In this document: in pieces, positions 16,678-25,000 of the stretch
Layout of the letters: every line of letters starts with the position of its first letter
Numbering within the stretch: the stretch's first letter is position 1
Source of the DNA: an uncultured Bermanella sp.
Lineage (GTDB): Bacteria; Pseudomonadota; Gammaproteobacteria; Pseudomonadales; Oceanobacteraceae
DNA: 42,372 nucleotides
Assembly (NCBI GenBank): GCA_913058575.1
Contig: CAJXRF010000050.1
Location: 1 to 42,372, forward strand
Direction of reading: 5' to 3'
The notes under the pieces: generated by a model
Database searches by the model: none
The model's input: the letters and a program-made list of their open reading frames with translations, nothing else
Told to the model about the DNA's origin: nothing
Translations under genes and position numbers: made by a program

Positions 16678-17280
16678 ATGGCTGACTTTCCAGTTATTCA
16701 AACCCAGCAGTTAATATTAAGGGCGCTTACTTCAAACGATGCTCCTGCTGTGTTTGATATCTTTTGCCGTGATGAAGTAACCGAGCATTATGATTGCTAC
16801 TCTTATTTACATGAAAGCCAAGCCAGTGAGCAAGTTCGTAAATGGATGGCCTCCTATTCCGACAAAGGGTTGAAAGGGTTTCGTTGGGCCATCGCCCTAG
16901 CGGAATCACCAGATAAACTTATTGGCACATGCGGCATTCATAGAGTCAGTGCTCATAATAAATCGTTTGATATCGGTTATGAGTTACACCCTGATCACTG
17001 GGGCAAGGGCATAGCCACTCAAGCCATTTCTGCCTTACTTGACTACTGTTTTAATCAGCATTTTCCTTTTAAGGTAAACCGCATTACCGCTATGACGGAT
17101 GTGGTGAGCCCTAGATCTATTTCGGTATTGGCCAAGTTAGGTTTTCAACAGGAAGGCATCTTGCGCGAAAGCGAGTATTGGAAAGACAGGTTTAATGACT
17201 CAAGGTTGTTTTCATTGTTAAGGCGCGACTGGCTAGCGGCACACAATGAAACAAAAGCTAGGGTTAATTCGTCATTTTAA
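16678..17280 (+). CDS. RimJ/RimL-type GNAT N-acetyltransferase
   Basis: 200-residue GNAT enzyme of the RimJ/RimL subgroup. Opening TQQLILRALTSNDAPAVFDI is the standard first strand and helix. The acetyl-CoA site is GYELHPDHWGKGIATQAISA (about 100-119), and the C-terminal part has NRITAMTDVVSPRSISVLAK, GFQQEGILRESEYWKDRFND, typical of enzymes acetylating protein N-termini or small amines. ATG 16678 is preceded by AAGGTG at 8 bases. It stands alone between two terminators. Confidence 0.87.
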   Translation: MADFPVIQTQQLILRALTSNDAPAVFDIFCRDEVTEHYDCYSYLHESQASEQVRKWMASYSDKGLKGFRWAIALAESPDKLIGTCGIHRVSAHNKSFDIGYELHPDHWGKGIATQAISALLDYCFNQHFPFKVNRITAMTDVVSPRSISVLAKLGFQQEGILRESEYWKDRFNDSRLFSLLRRDWLAAHNETKARVNSSF

Positions 17281-17319
17281 GTTTTTTACTTTAGCCATTG
17301 GCCATTAGCCAGTTGATTA

Positions 17320-17353
17320 AAAAAGCCTACACAATTTATTGCGTAGGCTTTTT
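17320..17353. terminator. Bidirectional terminator
   Basis: Arms AAAAAGCCTAC (17320-17330) and GTAGGCTTTTT (17343-17353). It separates the RimJ/L-type gene from the thiolase pseudogene that runs toward it. Confidence 0.8.
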
Positions 17354-17366
17354 ATGTGTTTAAATA

Positions 17367-18139
17367 TTAGGCTATTTCAAATAATCCAGCAGCCCCCATA
17401 CCGCCACCTACGTACATGGTCACGACCACATATTTAACACCGCGGCGTTTGCCTTCTATTAAAGCATGACCCACTAAACGCGCGCCGGTCATTCCATAAG
17501 GGTGGCCGATGGAAATACCGCCACCGTTTACATTAAAAATACTTGGGTCTATGCCTAATTTGTCGCGGCAATAAATGGCCTGACACGCGAAGGCTTCGTT
17601 TAATTCCCAAAGACCCACATCATTAATACTAAGACCATGCTGTTTAAGCAATTTGGGCACAGCGTAAATAGGTCCTAACCCCATTTCTTCTGGCGCATTA
17701 CCTGAGACTGTCATGCCTCGGTATATACCTAAAGGGGCCAAGCCACGTTGTTCAGCCAGTTTTCTGTCCATGACCACACAAGCGCAGGCCTCATCTGAAA
17801 GTTGACTAGCATTGCCTGCAGTAATGCTACCTTCACTAATCACGGGCTTAAGACCCAATAAACTTTCTAATGTGGTGGAAGGGCGGTTGCCTTCATCTTG
17901 AGTGAGGGTCACTTCCTCATAGGTGACCTCTTGGGTTTCTTTATTGATTACTTTTTTAGTGCTGGTAAGGGGCACAATTTCATCATTAAATTTACCCGAT
18001 TTTTGAGCTTCAGCAGTGCGTAATTGCGACTGTAAAGAATATTGGTCTTGAGCTTCTGCGCTAATGTTGTATTTATTGGCAATATTTTCCCCTGTGTATA
18101 GCATGGGCATGTAAGCATGCTCAGCCTGTTTGATCACAT
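17367..18139 (-). pseudogene. Thiolase 3' fragment, catalytically dead
   Basis: The 3' two-thirds of an acetyl-CoA acetyltransferase, closely similar to the intact thiolase at 23595-24779. Homology begins at [13 protein letters not shown], equivalent to about residue 139 of the intact copy, so the N-terminal part with the nucleophile Cys90 is gone. The second catalytic Cys (Cys380 in [10 protein letters not shown] of the intact copy) is Tyr here ([10 protein letters not shown]; codon TAC at 17412-17414), and SDGASACVV has become SDEACACVV. The frame remains open from 18191 only because unrelated sequence upstream supplies an ATG. It is joined to a short-chain dehydrogenase remnant at about 18140. 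It cannot be a working thiolase. Confidence 0.85.
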
Positions 18140-18170
18140 CCCACAATAGAGCCCACAATAGAGCCCACAA
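18140..18170. repeat. 12-bp tandem duplication at the pseudogene junction
   Basis: Unit CCCACAATAGAG occurs at 18140-18151 and 18152-18163 with a partial third copy to 18170. In the SDR frame it encodes a duplicated GSIV. It lies exactly where SDR homology gives way to thiolase homology. Confidence 0.85.
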
Positions 18171-18553
18171 AGAGAATTTGACTGCTGCCATTACTGACCA
18201 TTTTTTCGCTAAAGTGGCGGGTGAGCAGCATGGGTGCTGAACAATTTAGGGCTATGGAGCTGAGAATGTCTTGGCTAGAAAGCTTTAAAAAATCCCCGAC
18301 TCTTCCTTGCCTGCATTAATAACCTTATCAATACCATCTTGTAGCGACAAATTGGCAGGTATGACTTTTGTTATAACACCATATTCCTTGTTAATGTCAG
18401 CACTTATTTCATTTAACTTAGACTCATTACGGGCCACTAAAATGATGGCGCGTTGCTGTTTTGCCAGTTCTTTAACGTAAGATAAACCAATGCCGCCAGA
18501 GGCGCCGGTGACTAAGGCCCCTGAGTATTAGTAGGTGTATTTGTTGTATTCAT
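18140..18553 (-). pseudogene. Short-chain dehydrogenase/reductase 5' remnant
   Basis: Minus-strand remains of an SDR gene. ATG at 18551-18553 is followed within a dozen codons by a one-base frame change into GALVTGASGGIGLSYVKEL, the TGxxxGIG dinucleotide-binding motif. ILVARNESKLNEISADI and VIPANLSLQDGIDKVI follow. The frame then stops at 18285-18287, while the adjacent frame continues [47 protein letters not shown], as expected for SDR residues about 95-145. The NNAG region is partly lost between these pieces. The catalytic Tyr-Lys half is missing: the sequence runs straight into thiolase code at about 18140. It is not a simple copy of the SDR at 22592-23365. Confidence 0.75.
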
Positions 18554-18702
18554 TATCGCCTCGATTTTTTATTTAAATGTATATAAGTTATGCATATGCA
18601 TGTTATATGTCAAATAGTGATGGTAGAGTCGCCGTGATCTATCCCGTTTTCCTGTGAGGGGCCGTACCCTCGTAAATGGCATGCTCTAACCTCTTAAGCT
18701 AT

Positions 18703-18719
18703 GCTTTAAAGGTTAAAGC
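18703..18719. promoter_or_regulatory. Dyad upstream of solute-binding protein gene
   Basis: Perfect 7-bp dyad GCTTTAA-AGG-TTAAAGC, 48 bases before the ATG at 18767; a possible operator. The rest of 18554-18766 shows a GAGGG/CCCTC hairpin near 18656 and nothing else recognisable. Confidence 0.3.
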
Positions 18720-18766
18720 TTGTCTGCGCTTGATTTTAATCATTTTTAATTATGTGATGAAACATA

Positions 18767-19495
18767 ATGAAGCCATTGAAAACCCTAGTATTTTTGGTCT
18801 TGTTGGCTAATTTTAGCAGCCCCTGTTGGGCGCAATCTTATGTAGTAGGAGGGTATGATTACCCTCCTTTTATTTATGCCAAGGCGACGCAGGGTATTTA
18901 TGTTGAATTGATGAAAGAGTTAGCCTTAGTAAGCCAGCAAACATTTAAGTGGGAGCATTATCCCTATGCGCGATTAGATGCGCTTTTTACCAAAGCCAGT
19001 GTGCACGTTGAGGTGGGAAGCTCCCCCTTATGGACAAGTTCAAAAAGAGTCCCTGGTTTTTACACGGTACCTTTTTACACGTTGAAAGATGTGGTGGTAT
19101 TTCGGCGAAGTGAAGAAACTAGCATGAAATCTTTTTCTGACTTAATAGGAAAACGAGTTGGGCTTGTGAGGGGGTATTCATTTCCCCAGTTTCAAAAAGC
19201 ATTTGATGATGGCATTGCGACTCGAATAGATGCAGCTAACGAATTGGGGCTTATGAAACTGCTCATTAATAAACGAGTTGATCAAATATTTGTTAGCCAA
19301 GATTTATTTTTGTATCACCAGAAAGCCAATAAGGAATTCATTGACTTAATATCAGGGGATGTTGTTGGATCATACGAAGTGGCTATTCGCGTACACCCCA
19401 ACTATAAATCATTGGTTGGCACTTTAGATAAAGGCATTAAAACCCTTAAAGAAAAAGGCGTAATCAAAAAAATTATTGATAAGCACCTTCACTAG
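18767..19495 (+). CDS. Orphan periplasmic solute-binding protein (SBP family 3-like)
   Basis: 242-residue exported binding protein. Signal peptide KTLVFLVLLANFSSPCWAQS with likely cleavage after WAQ. Family-3 features follow: VVGGYDYPPFIYAKATQGIY, VELMKELALVSQQTFKWEHY, PYARLDALF, then SFSDLIGKRVGLVRGYSFPQ and a C-terminal LDKGIKTLKEKGVIKKIIDK helix. No permease or ATPase is adjacent. It is one of four such stand-alone genes in the window and is diverged from the others. Ligand unknown; an amino acid or small cation would be usual for the family. Confidence 0.83.
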   Translation: MKPLKTLVFLVLLANFSSPCWAQSYVVGGYDYPPFIYAKATQGIYVELMKELALVSQQTFKWEHYPYARLDALFTKASVHVEVGSSPLWTSSKRVPGFYTVPFYTLKDVVVFRRSEETSMKSFSDLIGKRVGLVRGYSFPQFQKAFDDGIATRIDAANELGLMKLLINKRVDQIFVSQDLFLYHQKANKEFIDLISGDVVGSYEVAIRVHPNYKSLVGTLDKGIKTLKEKGVIKKIIDKHLH

Positions 19496-19611
19496 TGGTG
19501 TCATTATCCTATCTTTTTTGTATTCTCATTTTTTTTGCAAAATCTTGTTTAAGAAAGAGCCGCTTTTATTGAAAATAACGACTCTATGTCATTTAGTTCG
19601 CTAATTTAAAA

Positions 19612-21027
19612 TTAAGCAGCATCAATGGCCTTTTCGTTAAGTTCTGAGCCTTCAATGGAAGAGTCCTGTGTCGTTTCGTCACTTTCAGGCATGGGCAACA
19701 ACAAGCTCATTAATATGGCAGATAAACCTGCCACCGTAACCGAAGAGCTTAATAGATTTTTCAATAATGGTGGCATAAAGTTTGTCACTTCAGGAACTGC
19801 AGTCACGCCTAGACCTAAACCAAATGCAACGGCCATGATTAATAAGTCACGACGTCCTAATTCCGCCGTTGACAGGATGCGAATCCCCGCAGCCGCTACG
19901 GTGCCAAACATGACAAGGGTGGCGCCACCTAATACTGGCTTAGGCATGGTTTGTAAAAACGCACCAATGATGGGAAACAAGCCCAGCAAAATAAACATGC
20001 CGGCTATGAAGAACGCCACATAGCGACTGGCCACACCCGTTAATTGAATAACGCCGTTATTTTGACTAAAGGTCGACATGGGAAAGCTGCCCATGATGGC
20101 TGCGATAGTAGAGTTGGTGCCATCGGCTAATACGCCCGCTTTAATTCGTTTCATATACAAAGGCCCTTTAACAGGCTCGTTAGACACCATGGAGTTGGCC
20201 GTTAAGTCTCCAGTGGTTTCGATGGCTGTCACCACAGAAATAATGGCAACGGGAATGAAGGCAGCAATATCAAAATCTAAACCAAATTTAAAAGGGGTAG
20301 GAATGGTCATGATGGCTACGTCGGCAATGTCATAATTAACCATGCCCATCAATGCCGCACTTATATAACCCACCACCATGCCAATCATAATGGCCGAAAG
20401 ACGTAAGGTTTGATTACTAAAGCGATTTAGAAAAATAATGGTACCCAGTGTAATGCCGCCCACCGCTAAATAATTAAGTGCGCCTTTGTCTTCAGTATTA
20501 AAGCCTCCTGCTAAATCCGTCATGCCCACTTTAATAAGCGATAAACCGATTGTGGTAATAACGATACCAGTTACCACTGGGGTAATAATGCGCCCTAGCT
20601 TGTGCATGAAACGGCTTAATACTATTTCAATGAAAGCAGAGGCTAAACACACGCCAAAGATCATGGCTAAAATATCCTCGGAGCTGCCACCTCGGCTTTT
20701 TACTAAAAAACCGGCTGCTAAAATGGCACTTAAAAATGCAAAGCTGGTGCCTTGCACACACAATAAGCCAGAGCCAATGGGCCCCACTTTTTTAGCCTGA
20801 ATAAAGGTGCCCACGCCCGATACCATTAACGACATACTAATTAGGTAAGGCAGGTGTTCACCTAAACCTAATACTCCGCCAATGATTAGCGCCGGGGTGA
20901 TGATGCCCACAAAACTGGCCAATATATGTTGGAAGGCTGCAAATAAAGCCTTGAGTGGTGCAGGGCGATCATTAAGCCCGTAGATTAATTCGTTCTTGCC
21001 GGAAGCCGGCTGGCTGTTAGTACTCAT
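19612..21027 (-). CDS. NCS2-family xanthine/uracil (purine) permease
   Basis: 471-residue secondary transporter of the nucleobase:cation symporter-2 family, importing xanthine, urate or uracil with H+ or Na+. Opening LIYGLNDRPAPLKALFAAFQHILASF is typical of XanP/XanQ-like members. The NCS2 signature STFSQNNGVIQLTGVASRYV is near 325. About 12-14 membrane segments are evident. Residues GTSFAFLSA (segment 3) and VTAIETTGDLTANS (segment 8) are the substrate-contact regions of the family; the Glu in AIETTGD is conserved. ATG 21027 has CGGAG 7 bases upstream. It is monocistronic with a long upstream region containing a dyad at 21093-21111; no purine-catabolism genes are near. Confidence 0.9.
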   Translation of the reverse strand: MSTNSQPASGKNELIYGLNDRPAPLKALFAAFQHILASFVGIITPALIIGGVLGLGEHLPYLISMSLMVSGVGTFIQAKKVGPIGSGLLCVQGTSFAFLSAILAAGFLVKSRGGSSEDILAMIFGVCLASAFIEIVLSRFMHKLGRIITPVVTGIVITTIGLSLIKVGMTDLAGGFNTEDKGALNYLAVGGITLGTIIFLNRFSNQTLRLSAIMIGMVVGYISAALMGMVNYDIADVAIMTIPTPFKFGLDFDIAAFIPVAIISVVTAIETTGDLTANSMVSNEPVKGPLYMKRIKAGVLADGTNSTIAAIMGSFPMSTFSQNNGVIQLTGVASRYVAFFIAGMFILLGLFPIIGAFLQTMPKPVLGGATLVMFGTVAAAGIRILSTAELGRRDLLIMAVAFGLGLGVTAVPEVTNFMPPLLKNLLSSSVTVAGLSAILMSLLLPMPESDETTQDSSIEGSELNEKAIDAA

Positions 21028-21092
21028 ATTGTTGCTCCGTTTATATTGTTATTCCGAGATATATACAAAATTGAGTTGTGTTTATTTTTTAG

Positions 21093-21111
21093 GGTTTATT
21101 AAAAATAAACC
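21093..21111. promoter_or_regulatory. Dyad upstream of the purine permease gene
   Basis: Perfect 8-bp dyad GGTTTATT-AAA-AATAAACC, 66-84 bases before the permease start on the minus strand. There is no T-tract, so an operator is more likely than a terminator. Confidence 0.4.
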
Positions 21112-22039
21112 AGATGTTTTTTAGTATGAAAATATTGATTAATTTCATGTTTCCTACTTTCTAAATAATTAAAATATTATTTTATGGATTAAATAAAGAG
21201 CTGGCCTCCATACAAGGTATTTGAATTGGTTCTAAATGAATTAGCTATAAATGAAATGGTTGTAAAAAAGCAATGTACATTTGTGTTTAAAGGAAGGGGG
21301 GGTCTATAAAAAAATTGTTGCTGCCGAATACGCCCTTTAAAAGAGCGTTTTTGGTTGTGAAATTGAGACGCAAGGTTAAAGATGGTGCACGCAGAATTAA
21401 ACTGGCTAAATAATTTATAAAAAATATTAAAAAAGTGGGGAAAAAGAAAAGAGAATAATATTAAGGGAATAGATTTTGTCATGTCATGCACTCTTGTTAA
21501 AGGTGCATGGAATAACTCAACCACGCACCCATAGCGATAGGTACATGGCAGTGACTTGCGTGTTGATCTACCAAAGTAATGCTTGCATCTTAGCAAGGAG
21601 AATTTCAAGAGTCATGCTTTTATAAAGATTAATTTGCTCTAAAAGTGCCATATCTTTCATTTTTCAATTGAAGCTGAGGGAAATTCCTCAGTTTTAGCTC
21701 TTTAATTTTAATTTATGGGGAAGGTTTCATAGGGTGAAATATTTCAAAATAACCAATAGGGATTGTTTTCTCAACCTAAAAGCGTCAAATGCTCACCCTT
21801 TTTCTGCTTTGCGATATTTAGGCCTATGAAAAATTACAGTAATGATCGATGGCTGCTACCAATGCTTCAGGGTTCTAATCTAATTCTGTCTTAAGGGATA
21901 GCTAATGTGCCAAGAGGATTGATAGTACTTGCATGTGTGAAATATTCACACTAATATATTAATTGTCATGAAGAGTAGAAAATAGCTGTCTTTTGGCGAG
22001 TCACATAATCACTACTCAATAATATAGAAGAGTCATTAA
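21112..22039. other. Long non-coding stretch with several hairpins
   Basis: About 0.9 kb with no credible gene. The open frame at 21189-21608 (minus) is rich in Phe and Arg with no domain, and is rejected. Structures on the plus strand are: a terminator-like hairpin at 21330-21348 followed by TTTT; a perfect 7-bp dyad CATGCAC (21485-21491)/GTGCATG (21503-21509); a hairpin CTGAGG/CCTCAG at 21674-21691 followed by TTTT; and a dyad GTGTGAA-ATA-TTCACAC at 21935-21951, 89 bases before the lipoprotein gene. Two plus-strand terminator-like hairpins without an upstream gene suggest small RNAs, not identified. Confidence 0.45.
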
Positions 22040-22516
22040 TTGAAAAATTTATTTATTGGGGTTCTGCTGCTACTATTTTTATCTGCTTGTGAGCTTGATA
22101 TAGATACAGATGATGAAAATGTAAATAAAGAGGTGCCAGCAGGACCATGTGTTCAAATTGAGAGGGAGCCTGTTATTAAATTACAGAGCGTATCTGATTC
22201 TGTTAATGAAGAAAATATTCTGCAGGTTCAAATCAGTAATTTAGTCTATGAAGACGAAACTGTCATTTTTCAAGAAGATCATAACCAGTTTGCCACGAAC
22301 ATTTATATTGACTACGAATTAGATTCCTTATTTTGTACTTTGCCTTGTGCTTTTTTAACAGGTGAAGGGAATTATCAATTTACTATAAGTGCCGATGACT
22401 ATAATGATATAGCAATAAATATCGATGCCAGTTATTCGATTTTTGATGGTGGTTGCCCATCATACGTAGATGGAGGCAGCGAATTTAATTTTAAGCTATC
22501 TAAAGAACAAGAATAA
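22040..22516 (+). CDS. Hypothetical lipoprotein
   Basis: 158-residue lipoprotein starting at TTG 22040. The signal peptide LFIGVLLLLFLSACELD ends in a clear lipobox (LSAC), so the mature protein begins with acylated Cys17; Glu at +2 is compatible with outer-membrane sorting. The mature part is acidic, with a further pair of Cys in LFCTLPCAF and others near PCVQ and GGCPS, and a predicted beta-rich body (NYQFTISADDYNDIAINID). No domain recognised. The TTG start has only weak AGAAGAG upstream. Sharp terminator follows at 22547. Confidence 0.72.
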   Translation: MKNLFIGVLLLLFLSACELDIDTDDENVNKEVPAGPCVQIEREPVIKLQSVSDSVNEENILQVQISNLVYEDETVIFQEDHNQFATNIYIDYELDSLFCTLPCAFLTGEGNYQFTISADDYNDIAINIDASYSIFDGGCPSYVDGGSEFNFKLSKEQE

Positions 22517-22546
22517 TTTGGCAAGTATTAAAGGTTAAAAAATATT

Positions 22547-22572
22547 AAAAGGCTCAATTATGAGCCTTTTTT
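22547..22572. terminator. Bidirectional terminator
   Basis: Arms AAAAGGCTCA (22547-22556) and TGAGCCTTTT (22561-22570) with loop ATTA and further T. It serves the lipoprotein gene and the convergent SDR gene. Confidence 0.85.
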
Positions 22573-22591
22573 ATACCCTATAATTTTAGTA

Positions 22592-23365
22592 TCAATGAAT
22601 CGTCGTTGCCGAAATTGCCCCATCCACACTAATAACACTGCCATTAACAAAAGACCCAGCCTCACCAGCTAACATCACAATAGGCCCCAGTAATTCTTGC
22701 ACTTGTCCTAGTCGTCTCGCTGGCATACGGCTGATGTAATCAAGGCCAGCGGGTGAATCAAAATATTCTTCGTTCATTTCTGTTTTAAACCAACCCGGCG
22801 CAATGGCATTAACACGAATTTTATTTTTCATTAAATCCAGTGCCATGGAGCGGGTAAGCTGAATCACGGCACCTTTAGAGGCACAGTAAGCGGTTTGACC
22901 AGGTGCCACCACTAAACCTAATACCGAGGCAATATTTATGATGCTGCCAGGTTTCTTGGCGGCTATTAAACGTTTAGCGGTTTCCTGTGCCACGTTCCAT
23001 ACGCCGTTAAAATTGGTGCCCATTACAAAATCTAACGATTCGTCATCCACCTTCGTAAAGTTTTTAGCATCGGCTACCCCTGCGTTGTTCACTAAAACAT
23101 CGACTGTGCCAAAGGTTTGCTCGGCCAAATCGAATGCAGCACGAATGCTGTCTTTATCACGCACATCCATTTGCACAGCTAAGGCTTGGCCGTCTTGCTT
23201 TTCTATGTCGCTCACTAAATCTTGTAAGCGGTCTTTACGACGGGCGGCCACCACCACACGGGCCCCGGCTTTGGCCAAACCCAATGCGATGCAAGCACCT
23301 ATGCCACTGGACGCGCCCGTGACTAAGGCGATTTTACCTTTAAGAGAAAATAAATCTTGGCTCAT
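22592..23365 (-). CDS. Short-chain dehydrogenase/reductase
   Basis: 257-residue classical SDR. NAD(P) motif TGASSGIG (about 16-23), the AARRKDRL stretch after the second strand (Arg-rich, favouring NADP), NNAG (about 93-96), and the catalytic Ser-Tyr-Lys in IASVLG ... YCASKGAV. The C-terminal part, VNAIAPGWFKTEMNEEYF, fits 3-hydroxyacyl-CoA or oxoacyl reductase-like members. It is the last gene of the minus-strand beta-oxidation cluster, after the hydratase/dehydrogenase and thiolase genes. A strong hairpin plus T-tract lies just upstream, so it may be partly independent of the thiolase transcript. A 3-hydroxyacyl-CoA dehydrogenase role is inferred from context. Confidence 0.87.
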   Translation of the reverse strand: MSQDLFSLKGKIALVTGASSGIGACIALGLAKAGARVVVAARRKDRLQDLVSDIEKQDGQALAVQMDVRDKDSIRAAFDLAEQTFGTVDVLVNNAGVADAKNFTKVDDESLDFVMGTNFNGVWNVAQETAKRLIAAKKPGSIINIASVLGLVVAPGQTAYCASKGAVIQLTRSMALDLMKNKIRVNAIAPGWFKTEMNEEYFDSPAGLDYISRMPARRLGQVQELLGPIVMLAGEAGSFVNGSVISVDGAISATTIH

Positions 23366-23398
23366 AAATATTTATCCTGAAGATGACTAAAAAAGAAA

Positions 23399-23439
23399 TA
23401 AAAATGCCAGCTGGATGAGCAAACATCAACAGCTGGCAT
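23399..23439 (-). terminator. Terminator between thiolase and SDR genes
   Basis: Perfect 10-bp arms ATGCCAGCTG (23404-23413) and CAGCTGGCAT (23430-23439), extended inside by GATG/CATC. On the minus strand it is followed by TTTTTATTTCTTTTTT, so it should terminate the thiolase message about 30 bases before the SDR start. Confidence 0.75.
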
Positions 23440-23461
23440 GTAATTAATAGTTCATAGATAG

Positions 23462-23586
23462 TTTAAAAACCTAGGTGGCGAAGGACTGGCAAGGCAACAA
23501 TAGACAAAAATGCGGAATTTATAATTATAAATGAGCAATTTGAGTCTATTTTTAACGCTGGCAGAGCGAGCAAACTAGTTTTTAAA
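23462..23586. repeat. 125-bp dyad element, copy A
   Basis: Near-perfect inverted repeat centred between 23524 and 23525. Outer arms are TTTAAAAAC (23462-23470) and GTTTTTAAA (23578-23586); middle arms include AATAGAC/GTCTATT; the centre is ATTTATAATTATAAAT (23517-23532). The same layout at 24878-25000 shares about three quarters of bases, with paired (compensatory) differences. It lies between the thiolase and SDR genes. No target-site duplication was seen. Confidence 0.75.
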
Positions 23587-23594
23587 GTGTCTGT

Positions 23595-24779
23595 CTAGGC
23601 GACTTCAAACAACCCTGCTGCACCCATGCCACCGCCCACACACATAGTGACAACAACATACTTAACACCGCGACGCTTGCCTTCAATAAGCGCATGGCTC
23701 ACTAAACGAGCACCGGTCATGCCGTATGGGTGACCAATGGAAATGCCGCCGCCGTTCACGTTAAATATATCAGGGTCTATGCCCAGTTCATCGCGACAAT
23801 AAATAGCTTGGCATGCAAACGCTTCGTTTAATTCCCATAAACCAATATCGTTAACCGATAAACCATGCTGTTTAAGCAGTTTGGGCACGGCTAATACCGG
23901 GCCTATACCCATTTCTTCTGGGGCGTTACCGGCAACGGCCATGCCACGGTAAATACCCAACACAGGCAGGCCACGTTGTTCGGCAAGCTTACGCTCCATT
24001 ACCACACAGGCCGAAGCCCCATCAGACAATTGGCTGGCATTGCCGGCAGTGATGCTGCCACCTTCTACAATGGTATTTAAAGACTGCAAACTCTCTAAGG
24101 TAGTAGAAGGGCGGTTGCCTTCATCTTTGCTGAGGGTTACTTCTTGGTAAGTGACTTCTTTCGTTTCACGATTCACCACTTTTTTAGTGGCGGTTAACGG
24201 CACGATTTCATCGTCAAACTTACCGGCTTGTTGGGCGGCGGCGGTTCTTTGTTGTGAACTTAACGCGTATTCGTCTTGCGCTTCGCGGCTAATGTTAAAT
24301 TTATTGGCAACATTTTCGGCGGTTAACAACATGGGCATGTAAGCAAATTCAGCATTCTTAATAACATTGCTGTCTTCTTCGGCTTTGGCCCATTCAAAAT
24401 ACTGTTGCTGAACAGCCGATACGTTTTCTTGGCCACCGGCTACCACCACATTCATGCCGTCTACAATAATTTGTTTGGCAGCAGTGGCAATGGCCATTAA
24501 ACCAGAGGCACATTGGCGATCAATAGTTTGACCTGCCGCGCTGTAACCCAAGCCACCGGCTAAAGCAGAGGTGCGAGCAATGTTAGTCCCAGCTGTACCG
24601 GCAGTTAGTACCGCACCGGCTATAACGTCATCAATTTCGGCAACATCAATACCGGCACGTTTAACGGCGTGGTGCATGGCATGGCCAAGAAAGGTCGGTG
24701 ATTTAATATTGTTAAAGGCACCGCGAAAGGCTTTGCCAATGGGAGTACGAGCGGTGGATACGATGACGGCTTCTTTCAT
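23595..24779 (-). CDS. Acetyl-CoA acyltransferase (thiolase)
   Basis: 394-residue biosynthetic/degradative thiolase that cleaves 3-ketoacyl-CoA with CoA in the last step of beta-oxidation. Catalytic residues are intact: Cys90 in DRQCASGLM, His350 in GHPYGMTG, Cys380 in [12 protein letters not shown], plus NEAFACQ. N-terminal [16 protein letters not shown] is typical. It lies between the bifunctional hydratase/dehydrogenase gene and the SDR gene, all on the minus strand, giving a full set of beta-oxidation activities apart from the acyl-CoA dehydrogenase. A decayed paralogue lies at 17367-18139. ATG 24779 has AAGGAA upstream. Chain-length preference cannot be told. Confidence 0.92.
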   Translation of the reverse strand: MKEAVIVSTARTPIGKAFRGAFNNIKSPTFLGHAMHHAVKRAGIDVAEIDDVIAGAVLTAGTAGTNIARTSALAGGLGYSAAGQTIDRQCASGLMAIATAAKQIIVDGMNVVVAGGQENVSAVQQQYFEWAKAEEDSNVIKNAEFAYMPMLLTAENVANKFNISREAQDEYALSSQQRTAAAQQAGKFDDEIVPLTATKKVVNRETKEVTYQEVTLSKDEGNRPSTTLESLQSLNTIVEGGSITAGNASQLSDGASACVVMERKLAEQRGLPVLGIYRGMAVAGNAPEEMGIGPVLAVPKLLKQHGLSVNDIGLWELNEAFACQAIYCRDELGIDPDIFNVNGGGISIGHPYGMTGARLVSHALIEGKRRGVKYVVVTMCVGGGMGAAGLFEVA

Positions 24780-24799
24780 TTTTGTATTCCTTCTTTACA

Positions 24800-24826
24800 A
24801 ACAAGCCGCGAAAATCACGGCTTGTT
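24800..24826 (-). terminator. Intercistronic stem-loop upstream of thiolase gene
   Basis: Perfect 9-bp arms AACAAGCCG (24800-24808) and CGGCTTGTT (24818-24826), 21 bases before the thiolase start. On the minus strand only a short T stretch follows, so it may be a weak terminator or mRNA-stabilising hairpin. Confidence 0.5.
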
Positions 24827-24877
24827 GTTATCGAGTTTGCTTTCACTTAATGCGTAAATTATTTAGCTTCAGGTTGA

Positions 24878-25000
24878 TTAAAAACGTTTATGGCGCTGAC
24901 CTGGCAAGGTAAAAATTAACGAACAAGCGGAGTTAATAATTATTAATGAGCATTGTGAGTTCATTTTTAACGCCGCCAGTGCAAGCTAATTAGTTTTTAA
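24878..25000. repeat. 123-bp dyad element, copy B
   Basis: Second copy of the element at 23462-23586. Outer arms TTAAAAAC (24878-24885)/GTTTTTAA (24993-25000), a core beginning CTGGCAAGG at 24901, and the central palindrome TTAATAATTATTAA (24933-24946). The right outer arm contains the stop codon of the hydratase/dehydrogenase gene (24997-24999). Confidence 0.75.

Noticed and set aside
18603-18720. Minus-strand stretch resembling a tRNA D-arm (TTAGAGCATGCC) with an anticodon-like loop
   Set aside because: No acceptor stem pairs and no T-loop consensus follows, so it is not a tRNA; at most a chance or decayed resemblance.
21189-21608. Open frame of 139 codons on the minus strand in the long intergenic region
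   Set aside because: Composition is Phe/Arg/Ser-rich with no domain or signal peptide, no convincing ribosome binding site, and it overlaps hairpins on the other strand.
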